From: Streptomyces sp. NRRL WC-3742
GTDB lineage: Bacteria > Actinomycetota > Actinomycetes > Streptomycetales > Streptomycetaceae
Length of the DNA: 64,000 bases
Reading direction: 5' to 3'
Assembly (NCBI RefSeq): GCF_000720635.1
Contig: NZ_JOCF01000025.1
Coordinates: forward strand, 23,824 to 87,823
Part shown: piece after piece, positions 17,095-26,200 of the stretch
Layout: every line of letters starts with the position of its first letter
Position numbering within the stretch: the stretch's first letter is position 1
Program-made: the position numbers and the translations under genes
The notes under the pieces: generated by a model
Told to the model about the DNA's origin: nothing
Databases searched by the model: none
What the model saw: the letters and a program-made list of their open reading frames with translations, nothing else

Positions 17095-18079
17095 CCGCCG
17101 GTTCGAGCAGCGCCAGCCTCCGCCGCTCCGCGTCGAGTTCGGCGCGGATGCCGACGGGCACGGGGAGGTTCGGCCCGGCGTGCCCGAAGTCCACGTTGCC
17201 CAGGACCGGGATGTCACGCCCGCCGAGGACGTCGAGGACGATCTCGCGCAGGGTCGGGGACGCGCCGGGCTCGAGCCCGGTGATCTCGCGCGGAACGCCC
17301 ACGACCATGCCGGCGATCCGGTCGAGGATGCCGCAGTGCCGCAGCACCTGGAGGTAGCTCCACACGTGCGAGGCGTGTCCGCCCATCTCCTCCCAGAACA
17401 GCACCGCGCCGTCGAACCGTTCGAGCGGCAGGGCGAAGGGCGTCGCCTGCGCCAGCACGATGCGGTTGATCACCGCGCCGATCAGCGGCCCCTCGACGCG
17501 CCCGACGCGCCCGGGGCGCCAGCACTCCCACGCCGGCCCGGTGGGCAGCGCGCCGATCGGCTCGGTGCTGGTCAGCAACCTGGCGTACAGCGCGGAGAGT
17601 TCGGCGCGGCGCGCCTCGGGCACGGACTGCCAGTTCCCGCCGAAGCCGGGCACGGCCATGTCCGCGTGGAAGCCGACCAGGCCCGTGCGGGCGTGGAGCA
17701 CCAGGTGGAGGAGGGAGATGTCGCTGTAGCCGAGGATCGGCTTGGGGTCGGCCCGGACGGCCTCGACGTCGATCAGGTCCAGGTAGCCGAAGGCGGTCTG
17801 GCCGCCGTCGCTGGCGACGATCGCACGCACCTCGGGGTCGCGGAGCAGGCCGTTGAGCTCGGCGGCGATCTCGGCCGGGGCGGCGGCGCTCCACCAGTGC
17901 CGGCGCCCGGCCTCGAGCAGCGGAGCCCGGCGGACGCGGAATCCCATGCCCTGGAGAACGCCCACCGTCCGCTCGACGTTGGGCTCGTACGCGGCGGGCA
18001 GCGGCCCGGAGAGCGAGGCGATGACGACGAGGTCGCCGGGCTTCAGGGCGCGGGGGCGCAGTGGCGCGGGGCTCGTCAT
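17087..18079 (-). CDS. S66 family peptidase (LD-carboxypeptidase / MccF-like)
   Basis: A 330-residue serine peptidase starting MTSPAPLRPRALKPGDLVVI. The family layout is present: ASLSGP near the N-terminus, GFRVRRAPLLE, ASDGGQTAFGYLDLID, the nucleophile Ser119 in ILGYSDISLL, the Glu region VLFWEEMGG and the C-terminal His in GNVDFGHAGPNLPVPVG. S66 enzymes cut the L,D-bond of murein tetrapeptides in the cytoplasm, or cleave microcin C-type nucleotides for immunity (MccF). Nothing around it indicates a microcin locus, so peptidoglycan recycling is the default. Length is standard. Confidence 0.88.
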   Translation of the reverse strand: MTSPAPLRPRALKPGDLVVIASLSGPLPAAYEPNVERTVGVLQGMGFRVRRAPLLEAGRRHWWSAAAPAEIAAELNGLLRDPEVRAIVASDGGQTAFGYLDLIDVEAVRADPKPILGYSDISLLHLVLHARTGLVGFHADMAVPGFGGNWQSVPEARRAELSALYARLLTSTEPIGALPTGPAWECWRPGRVGRVEGPLIGAVINRIVLAQATPFALPLERFDGAVLFWEEMGGHASHVWSYLQVLRHCGILDRIAGMVVGVPREITGLEPGASPTLREIVLDVLGGRDIPVLGNVDFGHAGPNLPVPVGIRAELDAERRRLALLEPAVS

Positions 18080-18149
18080 GGGGGACAGTGTCGCGGGTGT
18101 CGCCCTGGAGGTCACGCGGGTTTATACGGGTTCACAGCAGGGCGGTCGT

Positions 18150-18523
18150 GACGATCGATCGCCGCGGTCGCCCTCGGCTTCGTCCGCTTCGTCGACCGCT
18201 ACGACGAGGCCGGGGCCTACCTCTCCGCACCCCGGCCACCGGCACGACGCCACGCACGTCTCCTGGACGTCCATGATCCCGCACTCGCTCCTGATCGGGC
18301 TCGGGTCGGTGGTGATCACCTACGGCCTGCTCGGGCCGCGCAGGCAGTTGGGTCCCTCATCGGCTCGGCCGTGCTGGCCGACCTGCAGTGGTCCTTCCCG
18401 GTGACCCTGGCGCTCGCCGTCGCGGCCTGGCTCCTCGTGGCGGGCGTCTCGATCTCGCTCGTCCCCGAGCTGGCACGAGGCAACCAGCCGTCGGGCCCGG
18501 CCCCGGCCCCGCAGAGCGCGTGA
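18150..18523 (+). pseudogene. Decayed membrane-protein gene
   Basis: Three protein-like stretches lie in different frames: AAVALGFVRFVDRYDEAGAY, then WTSMIPHSLLIGLGSVVITY, then SLIGSAVLADLQWSFPVTL, which ends in a strong hydrophobic helix (LALAVAAWLLVAGVSISLV) and TGA at 18523. Frames shift between them and no start is visible. It looks like the C-terminal part of a multi-pass membrane protein, possibly a transporter, disrupted by at least two frameshifts. Confidence 0.55.
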
Positions 18524-18579
18524 GCCACCCCGGCCCGCCCCGGCCCGCCCCGGCCCGCCGCGCTCCGCGCGCCCCGCCG

Positions 18580-19458
18580 TCAGCGGCGCAGCAGGTCGAC
18601 GAGCCCGGTGAGGTCCTCCTCGGCGCTGCCCTGCTGGAGCCGCTGCTCCATCAACCGGAAGAAGGGCGCGAGGAGTTCGGCGCTGACGCCCTGCTCCTCC
18701 GCGGTGCCCAGCAGGGTGGCCCTGCCCGCGACCTGCATGCCCAGGTTGGAGACCACGTCCGTCGTGTAGTCGCCGCTCTCCAGGCGCTGCGCGGTGGTGG
18801 TGACGGCGCCGGCCATCGCGCCGAGCCAGGCGGTCAGCAGCGGGGCGAGGTCGGTCGGCGCGACGGACTCGCCGCGCACGAGGGCGTACGCGTGGGTGAG
18901 GCCCGCGAACATCCCGTACATCGCGCTGAGCAACGCCACGTCGTGCAGGGCCGCGTGCCCGGCGTCCGCGCCGACGTAGCGGGCGTCGGCCGGGGCGGCG
19001 AGGGTGGTGCGGTGCTCGTCGAAGAGGGGCTGGGAGCCGCTGTAGAACACGTACGGCCCGGCGGCCGGGACGCCGATCATCGGGGGGACGGCCATGATGC
19101 CGCCGTCCAGGTAACGGGCGCCGCGCTGCTCGGCCCAGGCGGCGCGGGCGCGGGCCTGGGCGGGGGTGCTGGTGACGAGGTTGACGACGTCCTTGCCGCG
19201 CAGGTCGACCTCGGCGAGGGTCTTCTCCACGGAGGTGTCGTCGAGGAGGCAGACGACGACCAGGCGGTTGGCCGCCACCGCCTCGGCGGCGCTCACGGCG
19301 ACCACCGCGCCCTCGGAGGCCAGGGATTCGGCGCGGGAGGCGGTGCGGTTCCAGACGGTCAGCGGGTGGCCGGCGGCGAGCCAGGCGCGGCCGAGGGCGG
19401 CGCCCATCGCGCCGAGGCCGAGGAGGGTCAGGGGGGTCTTGGAAGTGTTGGTCGGCAT
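18580..19458 (-). CDS. Imine-reductase-like NAD(P)-dependent oxidoreductase
   Basis: A 292-residue enzyme starting MPTNTSKTPLTLLGLGAMG. The Rossmann motif GLGAMGAALGRAWLAAGH followed by TVWNRT (residues about 14-39) is the imine-reductase form of the beta-hydroxyacid-dehydrogenase superfamily. The catalytic position holds Asp173 in HDVALLSAMYGMF, where true hydroxyacid dehydrogenases have Lys, which also supports imine reduction. VVVCLLDDTSVEKTL and the C-terminal helical dimerisation domain are normal. It is divergent from an HxlR regulator across a 98-bp gap with a palindrome and is probably controlled by it. The natural substrate is unknown. Confidence 0.85.
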   Translation of the reverse strand: MPTNTSKTPLTLLGLGAMGAALGRAWLAAGHPLTVWNRTASRAESLASEGAVVAVSAAEAVAANRLVVVCLLDDTSVEKTLAEVDLRGKDVVNLVTSTPAQARARAAWAEQRGARYLDGGIMAVPPMIGVPAAGPYVFYSGSQPLFDEHRTTLAAPADARYVGADAGHAALHDVALLSAMYGMFAGLTHAYALVRGESVAPTDLAPLLTAWLGAMAGAVTTTAQRLESGDYTTDVVSNLGMQVAGRATLLGTAEEQGVSAELLAPFFRLMEQRLQQGSAEEDLTGLVDLLRR

Positions 19459-19492
19459 GTCGTCCAGCCTCGGGGCGGGCCCGTTGATGATC

Positions 19493-19504
19493 AAGTACGC
19501 ACTT
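19493..19504. promoter_or_regulatory. Small palindrome in the imine reductase/HxlR gap
   Basis: AAGT-ACGC-ACTT is an inverted repeat 35 bp from the reductase start. Short GTAC-containing palindromes are usual HxlR targets, so it may be the operator for the adjacent regulator. Confidence 0.35.
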
Positions 19505-19556
19505 CGAGGTGGGTGGTTACCCTGAGGTGAGTGACAAGGTCGGAAGGGGTGGGGCG

Positions 19557-19934
19557 ATGGCGACCGTGCCGAGGCCCGGTGGGCACGTCTGCGGGATCGA
19601 CGCCGCGATGGAGGTCATCGGCGGCAAGTGGAAGGTGCTGGTCATCTGGGCGCTGTCCGAGCGGCCCCGGTGCCGCTTCGGCGAGCTGCGGCGGATGGTG
19701 CCGGGCATCACGGAGAAGGTCCTCACGGCGCACCTGCGGGAGTTGGAGACGGACGGGATCGTGCACCGCAGGGCGTACGACGAGGTGCCGCCGCGCGTCG
19801 AGTACACGCTGACGGAGACGGGGCTGCGCCTCAACGAGGCGCTCGAACCCCTGGGCGCGTGGGGGCAGCGTCACGTCATCGACGCGGCGCCGCCCCTTCC
19901 GGTACCCGCCGGTACGGGCGCCGCGGACGGGTGA
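19557..19934 (+). CDS. HxlR family transcriptional regulator
   Basis: A 125-residue winged-helix protein starting MATVPRPGGHVCGIDAAMEV. The core CGIDAAMEVIGGKWKVLVIWAL contains the conserved Cys near residue 12, often redox- or aldehyde-responsive in HxlR proteins. LRRMVPGITEKVLTAHLREL and the wing YDEVPPRVEYTLTETG follow. GGAAGGGG upstream of 19557 supports this start over an earlier in-frame GTG at 19509. It diverges from the imine-reductase-like gene and probably controls it. It ends 2 bases from the stop of the converging c-di-GMP gene. Confidence 0.9.
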   Translation: MATVPRPGGHVCGIDAAMEVIGGKWKVLVIWALSERPRCRFGELRRMVPGITEKVLTAHLRELETDGIVHRRAYDEVPPRVEYTLTETGLRLNEALEPLGAWGQRHVIDAAPPLPVPAGTGAADG

Positions 19935-19936
19935 CG

Positions 19937-22900
19937 TCACCCGGTACGGGCGAGCGCACGGGCCTGGGGGGAGGTGAGGGGGTGCGCGAAGAGGTAGCCC
20001 TGGCCGAGGGGGCAGCCCATGGCGGCGAGGCGGTCGCGTTGGGCGGGGTGTTCGATGCCCTCGGCGATGACCTGGACGCCGAGGGTCTCGGCGATGCGGG
20101 TGATGCCTTCGACGAGGGCGTCCTGTTGGGCGGAGTGGCCGAGCCCGTCGACGAAGGACTTGTCGATCTTGAGCAGGGAGATCGGGAACTCGCGCAGGTA
20201 GGAGAGGGACGAGTAGCCGGTGCCGAAGTCGTCGACGGCCAGGGCGACGCCCAGCCCGGTCAGGGTCGCCATGTCGGCTTGGACGCGGTCGTCGTGGCGC
20301 ATCAGCACGGATTCGGTGAGCTCGAGGACGAGTGAGGTCGCCGGGAGGCCGGAGGTGTCGAGGGCGTGGCGGACGACGTCGACGAAGCCGGGGTCGCGGA
20401 ACTGGCGGGCGGAGACGTTGACGCGCAGGGGCGTCGTGCGCGCCGGGGAGGCGGCCTGCCAGGCGGCGGCCTCCTGGGCGGCTCGTTCGAGGACCCAGGC
20501 GCCGAGGGGGACGATCTGGCCGCTCTCCTCGGCGAGGGAGATGAACTCGTCGGGCAGCACCATGCCGCGCCGGTCGTGCGGCCAGCGGACCAGGGCCTCG
20601 AAGCCGACCAGCTCGCCCGAGCGCAGGTCGACGATCGGCTGGTAGTACAGCTGGAAGGCGGATTCGGCGATCGCCTCGTCCAGGTTCTCGTTCAGCTCGT
20701 GCCGCTCCACCAGCCCCGCCTGGAGGGCCGGGCGGTAGTGGCGCCACTGGCGGCGGCCGGCGGCCTTCGCGGCGTAGAGGGCCAGGTCGGCGTGGGTGAG
20801 CAGCTCCGCCGCGTCCACGCTGTCCTCCGTCGTGGCGACCCCGATGCTCGCCCCCACCCGTACGGCGCCCGCGCGCAGCCTGAACGGTTCGGCGAAGGCG
20901 GCGAGGACCACGTCGGCGATGGCGTCCACGTCGGCGGGCGTGTAGGCGTCCTCGACCAGGACGGCGAACTCGTCGCCGCCGAGGCGGGCGGCCGTGTCCG
21001 AGCTGCGCAGCGCCGTGGAGATCCGCAGCGAGACGGCCACCAGCAGCTCGTCGCCGACGGCGTGGCCCTGGGTGTCGTTGACCATCTTGAAGTCGTCGAG
21101 GTCGATGAACAGCACCCCGGTGACGGCCCCGCTGCGCTCGCCCCGGGAGAGCGCGTGGCCGACGCGGTCGGCGAACAGGACGCGGTTGGCCAGGCCCGTC
21201 AGGGAGTCGTGGAAGGCCCGGTGGGTCAGTTCGCGCTCCATCTGGCGCTGCTCGGTGACGTCACGCAGGGTGAGGACCAGGCCCTCGACGGTCGGGTCGG
21301 CGCGCAGGTCGGTGTAGCGGACCTCGGCCTCGATGGGCGTCCGGTCCTCCCGGAGCAGGCGCCAGTGCTCGCGCGGCTGCTCGCGGCTCTGCTCACGTCC
21401 GGGGGACGGCTCCGTGGGCCCGCGCATCCGGGCCAGCGCCTTGCCCACCGCCCGGCTGTCCTCCGGCGGGACGAGGTCGCTGAACGGCCGCCCGTCCAGC
21501 GCCGGGTACCCGAGGACGCGCTCGGCCGAGGAGGAGGCGTAGCGCACGCCGTCGTCCTCGTCGAGGATCAGGATGACGTCCCCCGCGTTCTGCACCAGCG
21601 TGCGGAAGTACAGCTCGCTGTTACGGCGCGTGACCTCCTGGCTCAGGACCACCCGCTCGACGGCCAGCGCGGCCTGCGCGGCGAGGATCTCCAGGGAGCC
21701 CCAGAGGCCGGTCAGCTCCAGTTCGGTGCCGGTGACGATCAGCGCGCCGATCAGCGGGTCCCCGGAGGGGCGCTCGGCGAGGGTGAGCGGGCACAGCAGG
21801 GCGGCGGGCATGCCGTCGAGGCGGTTGGCGAGGTCGCTGCCGATCTCCTCGACGGGCAGGAGGACGGTCTCGCGGTGGGCGGCGAGGGCGAGGACCTCGT
21901 CGTCGGTGGCCGCCGGGGAGTGGCGGGCGGCGCCGCGTTCGGCGTGCCGGACGTGCAGGACGCCGCCCTCCGAGACGGCCAGCAGGGCGACGTGCCCGGC
22001 CTCGGCGGGCATCAGCGTGGAGGCGGCCTCCTGCACGGCGTCCGCGACCTCCTCCACCGTGACGGCGGCCGTCAGCCGCGCGCCCGCCTCGCGCAGCGCC
22101 CGCTCCCGGGCCACCGCCTGGCGCCGGTCCACGGCCACGACCGCCAGCCGGGCCAGGACGAGCAGGTAGAGCACGGCGGAGAAGGCGCCGATCACGCCCG
22201 CGTTGCTGGTGTTCCCGGCCACGGACTCGATGATCAGGATGGCGGGGGCGATGAGCGAGGCGAGGGTGAGCAGCGCGAAGCGGGCCGGGCCGGGGTCGGG
22301 CTGCTGGGTCGGCACCGGTCTGGTCACCTCGACCATCGACGGGTGCAGCGCCGCCGCGCCCCAGGCCGTGTAGTACGCCGCCCAGCCCAGCTCGACCGGC
22401 GTGCCGATGCGCCAGGTGCCGTGCAGCTGGATCAGCCCGTACAGGACGTCCGAGACGAGCAGGCCGACGGAGCCCAGGACGAGCAGGTGCAGCGAGCGGG
22501 ACTTGCCGCCGTGCGGGGTGAGCAGGCGCAGGATGAGGGCGAGGACGACGACGTCGCCCAGGGGGTAGGCGATGGAGACGGCCTTCTGCAGCCAGGAGAG
22601 GTCCGGGTTCCGGGCGTAGGGGAGGATCAGGTAGATCCATGCGAGCAGGGCCAGCCCGATGGTGGGGATCAGTGCGTCCAGCAGGCCCGCGCGGTCCTGA
22701 CGGGCCGTGCGCCAGCGCAGGAAGCCGAGCAGGCCGGCCGCGTACAGCACGTACTCGCCCAGGTAGAGGGCGTCGGCGGCGGAGGGGAACGGGTTGGGCC
22801 GGTGCAGGATGTCCAGTTGGACGGCCTGGACGACCTCGCCCGCGGTGAAGCTCAGGTTGGCGAGCGCGAGCAGGTACCAGTGGCGGGCGTGCGCGGGCCG

Positions 22901-23131
22901 GTTGAGCCGGACGCCGACCACGATCGCGGCGACGCCGCCGAGGCCGATGCCCGTCCACCAGATGATGCGCTGAGCCGGGTTGAGGTAGTAGACGCCGGTG
23001 AACAGCACCATCCAGAGCAGGTAACAGGTCATCAGGCGTTGGCGCCGACGGGTCAACGAGGCTACCTCCTCCGCGACTTCACCCGCCGCTCGGGCGGGGA
23101 GTTCGGGCGAGGGCGGGTCGGGCACAGGCAT
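19937..23131 (-). CDS. Membrane-bound bifunctional diguanylate cyclase/phosphodiesterase
   Basis: A protein of about 1064 residues. About ten hydrophobic helices occupy residues 35-350, then come a GAF-like domain (about 370-510), a PAS domain (YFRTLVQNAGDVILILDEDD), GGDEF and EAL. Both output motifs are intact: GGDEF near residue 715 with an inhibitory RxxD five residues before it (RSSDTAARLGGDEF), and EAL near 841 (GFEALVRW) with ELTESVL and DDFGTGYSS. It could make or degrade cyclic di-GMP, which governs sporulation in Streptomyces. The architecture recalls the Rmd proteins. ATG at 23131 lacks a clear ribosome site; a TTG near 23055 behind GAGGAGG is an alternative. It diverges from the MbtH-NRPS operon. 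Confidence 0.9.
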   Translation of the reverse strand: MPVPDPPSPELPARAAGEVAEEVASLTRRRQRLMTCYLLWMVLFTGVYYLNPAQRIIWWTGIGLGGVAAIVVGVRLNRPAHARHWYLLALANLSFTAGEVVQAVQLDILHRPNPFPSAADALYLGEYVLYAAGLLGFLRWRTARQDRAGLLDALIPTIGLALLAWIYLILPYARNPDLSWLQKAVSIAYPLGDVVVLALILRLLTPHGGKSRSLHLLVLGSVGLLVSDVLYGLIQLHGTWRIGTPVELGWAAYYTAWGAAALHPSMVEVTRPVPTQQPDPGPARFALLTLASLIAPAILIIESVAGNTSNAGVIGAFSAVLYLLVLARLAVVAVDRRQAVARERALREAGARLTAAVTVEEVADAVQEAASTLMPAEAGHVALLAVSEGGVLHVRHAERGAARHSPAATDDEVLALAAHRETVLLPVEEIGSDLANRLDGMPAALLCPLTLAERPSGDPLIGALIVTGTELELTGLWGSLEILAAQAALAVERVVLSQEVTRRNSELYFRTLVQNAGDVILILDEDDGVRYASSSAERVLGYPALDGRPFSDLVPPEDSRAVGKALARMRGPTEPSPGREQSREQPREHWRLLREDRTPIEAEVRYTDLRADPTVEGLVLTLRDVTEQRQMERELTHRAFHDSLTGLANRVLFADRVGHALSRGERSGAVTGVLFIDLDDFKMVNDTQGHAVGDELLVAVSLRISTALRSSDTAARLGGDEFAVLVEDAYTPADVDAIADVVLAAFAEPFRLRAGAVRVGASIGVATTEDSVDAAELLTHADLALYAAKAAGRRQWRHYRPALQAGLVERHELNENLDEAIAESAFQLYYQPIVDLRSGELVGFEALVRWPHDRRGMVLPDEFISLAEESGQIVPLGAWVLERAAQEAAAWQAASPARTTPLRVNVSARQFRDPGFVDVVRHALDTSGLPATSLVLELTESVLMRHDDRVQADMATLTGLGVALAVDDFGTGYSSLSYLREFPISLLKIDKSFVDGLGHSAQQDALVEGITRIAETLGVQVIAEGIEHPAQRDRLAAMGCPLGQGYLFAHPLTSPQARALARTG

Positions 23132-23181
23132 GTGAGAGGGGCGCCCGGGGGTTCTTCGGCCGGGCGGTCCTCCTGTGCCGT

Positions 23182-23210
23182 GAGTGCGTATAGTCGGAAA
23201 TGTCGCACTC
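23182..23210 (+). promoter_or_regulatory. Promoter with flanking inverted repeat upstream of the NRPS gene
   Basis: GAGTGCG (23182-23188) and CGCACTC (23204-23210) are perfect 7-bp inverted arms around a good -10, TATAGT (23189-23194). A protein bound here would cover the -10. It lies 36 bases before the NRPS GTG and within the divergent gap to the GGDEF-EAL gene. Confidence 0.5.
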
Positions 23211-23245
23211 CCAGCATTCTGCCGCCACAGCACGAGGTCAAGCCG

Positions 23246-26200
23246 GTGGACGACGCAGCAGACAGCGCACGGGGCACGGGGACGGAGCGGAGCCCCGGGC
23301 ATCACGCCGTGGTCGTCGACGGCCACGGTCGGTACGCGATATGGCCGGGCGGGGCGGGGGTGCCCGAGGTGCCGCAGGGGTGGCGGCGGGTGTACGGGCC
23401 GGCGGGGGCGGCGGACTGCCGGGCGTACGTGGAACGGGAGTGGCGGCCGGGGGAGCTGGGGTTCTCGGGTGCCGGCGTCGGCGGGGGCGGTGGGTCCGCT
23501 GGGCCTGGTGGCTCCGGCGGGTCCGGCGGTTCGGGCGGCTCCGGCGGGGACACGGTGGTCGGGCGGTTCCGGGCGCAGGCGGCGCGGACCCCGGAGGCCG
23601 TCGCCGTGGAGGCCGACGACGTGACGCTCGGTTACCGCGAACTCGACGCGTGGAGCGACCGGTTGGCCGCCGCACTGCGGGAGCGCGGGGTCGGGCCCGA
23701 GCAGGTGGTGCCGGTGTGCCTGGAGCGCGGCGCCGCGCTGGTGGCGGCCTGGCTGGCGGTGCTCAAGGCGGGCGGGGCGCTGCTGCCGCTGGACCCGGGG
23801 AGCCCGGCCCGGCGGCTGGCGGGGCTGGTGGAGGACTGCGGGGCACGGGTGTCGATCACGGACGGTGACGGATTCGAGGGGGTGGTGGGGGTCGCGGTCG
23901 ACGCCACGGGGGGTGCTGCGGAGGCCGGAGCCGGGGCGGAGGCCGACCTCGGGGCGGACGGCCTGGCGTACCTGATCTACACCTCGGGCACCACCGGCCA
24001 CCCGAAGGGCGTCGCGGTCGGTCACCGGGCACTGCTGTTCACGCTGGACCGGGTCATCGACGCGTACGGGCTGCGCCCGGGCGACCGGGTGCCGCAGCTG
24101 GCCGCGCTGGGCTTCGACACCGCGCTGGAGCAGGTCTTCGCGCCACTGCTCGCCGGGGCCACCGTGGTGCCGGGCGGCGCGCTCACCTGGGCGCCGACCG
24201 AACTCGCCGTACTGATAGGCGAGTTGGGTCTGACCTCGATGGACCTCACGCCCGCCTACTGGCACCAGCTGCTCGGCCTGCTGCCGGCCTCCGGGCCCGC
24301 GCCGCACGGGCTGCGGCTGGTGGTCGTCGGCGGGGACGTGGTGCACGCCGACGACTGCCGCGACAGCCTCGCCCGGCTGCCCGGGGTGCGGCTGCTCAAC
24401 GCGTACGGGGTCACGGAGGCGGCCGTCACCTCGACGCTCTGCGAGGTCACGGAGGCGGTGCTGGACGCCGCCACGCATGCCGGGCAGGCCACGCACGCAG
24501 GGCACGCCGGACACGCCGCGCACACCGCCCCGGTGCCGATCGGCCGACCGCTGCCGGGCGTGCGGGTGCACGTACTGGACGCCGCGCTGAACCCCGTACG
24601 CCCCGGCGAGAAGGGCGAGATCCACCTCGCCGGCCCCGGACTCGCCCGGGGGTACTGGCGCAGCCCCGGCCTCACCGCGGAAGCGTTCCTGCCGGACCCG
24701 TACGCCCCCACCCCCGGCGAGCGGATGTACCGCACCGGCGACGCCGGGCGCTGGCGCGCCGACGGGCAGCTGGAGATCCTCGGCCGCTTCGACGACCAGG
24801 TGAAGGTGCTCGGACACCGCGTCGACCCCGCCGAGATCGAAGCCGTCCTCGCCGCGCACCCGGCCGTCCGGCAGGCCCGGGTGACGGCGGACGGCACCGC
24901 GCCGGACGGATCGCGCACGCTCACCGCGTACTACACCGGGCGGGGCCGGGGCGAGGACCTGCGCGCCTACCTCGGCGAGCTGCTGCCCGCGTACCTCGTC
25001 CCGGCCTCGTTCGTGGCACTGGAGGCCATGCCGCTCACCCCGGCCGGGAAGATCGACCGTCGGCGGCTGCCGCACGCGGAGCCGCTCGCCCGTCCGGCCG
25101 GAGCGCCCGGCCCCGCGAACGCCGGGGAGGCCGCCCTCGCACAGCTGTGGGCCGAGCTGCTCCGGGTCGAACTCGTCGGCCCCGAGGACGACTTCTTCGC
25201 ACTCGGCGGCACCTCGCTGCTCGCGATGGAGATGCTCGCGCGGGCCCGGATCGTGTTCGGCTTCCCCGTCGGCGAGGTCCGCACCCTCACCCGGGCCCTG
25301 CTGCGCGACCCGACACTACGGGCCTTCGCCGCCGCGCTGGCCGCCACCGCGCAGGCCGGCACGGACGCGGACACCGCCGCCGTCGACTGGGCCGCCGAAG
25401 CCCGACTCGCCGTCCCCGTACGGCAGTCCTGGAACCCCGCCCCCAGCCGGGCCGACCCCGCCGAGATCCTCCTCACCGGCGCCACCGGCTTCTGCGGCGC
25501 GCACCTGCTGCACGCCCTGCTCGCCACCACCCGGGCCCGCATCCACTGCCTCGTCCGCGCGCCCGACGAGGAGCACGCCCTCGAGCGGCTGCGCGCCGCC
25601 CAGCAGCGCTACCTGCGCCACGACCTCGTCGACCCCCGGGTGGTGCCGCTCCTCGGGGACCTCACCGCGCCCCGGCTGGGGCTGGCGGAGGGCCCGTACC
25701 GGTGGCTGGCGGAGCACCTCGACGCCGTCCACCACCTGGGCGGGCAGGTCAACTTCCTCTACCCGTATCACCAGTTGCGCGCCGCGAACGTGGAGGGCAC
25801 CCGGGAGGTCGTGCGCCTCGCCGGGCACAGCCGGGGCGTGCCCGTGCACTACCTGTCCACCCTCGCGGTCCTCGCCGGCTTCGGCGCGGCGGGGGTGGCG
25901 GAGGTGAGCGAGCGGACCCCGCTCGCCCACCCCGAGCGGCTGGGGGTCGGGTACGTGGAGAGCAAGTGGGTGGCGGAGCAGCTGCTGCACGAGGCGGCCG
26001 CGGCGGGACTGCCGGTGACGGTCCTGCGGACCAACGACGTCACGGGCGACCTGGCGAGCGGGGCCATGAACCCGGGCACCGAACTCTGTGCGCTCATCGC
26101 CTACTTCGCCGACAGCGGCACCTATCCGGACGTGCGGCTGCCGCTCGACTTCGTCCCGGCGGACCGCCTCGCCGGTGCCATCGCCCACATCGCCGCCCAC

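Noticed and set aside
20366..23240. Plus-strand frame running antisense to the GGDEF-EAL gene into the NRPS frame
   Set aside because: The antisense part is Gly/Ala/Asp-rich and has no domains. The NRPS begins naturally at GTG 23246 with a ribosome site, so no giant fusion protein is proposed.
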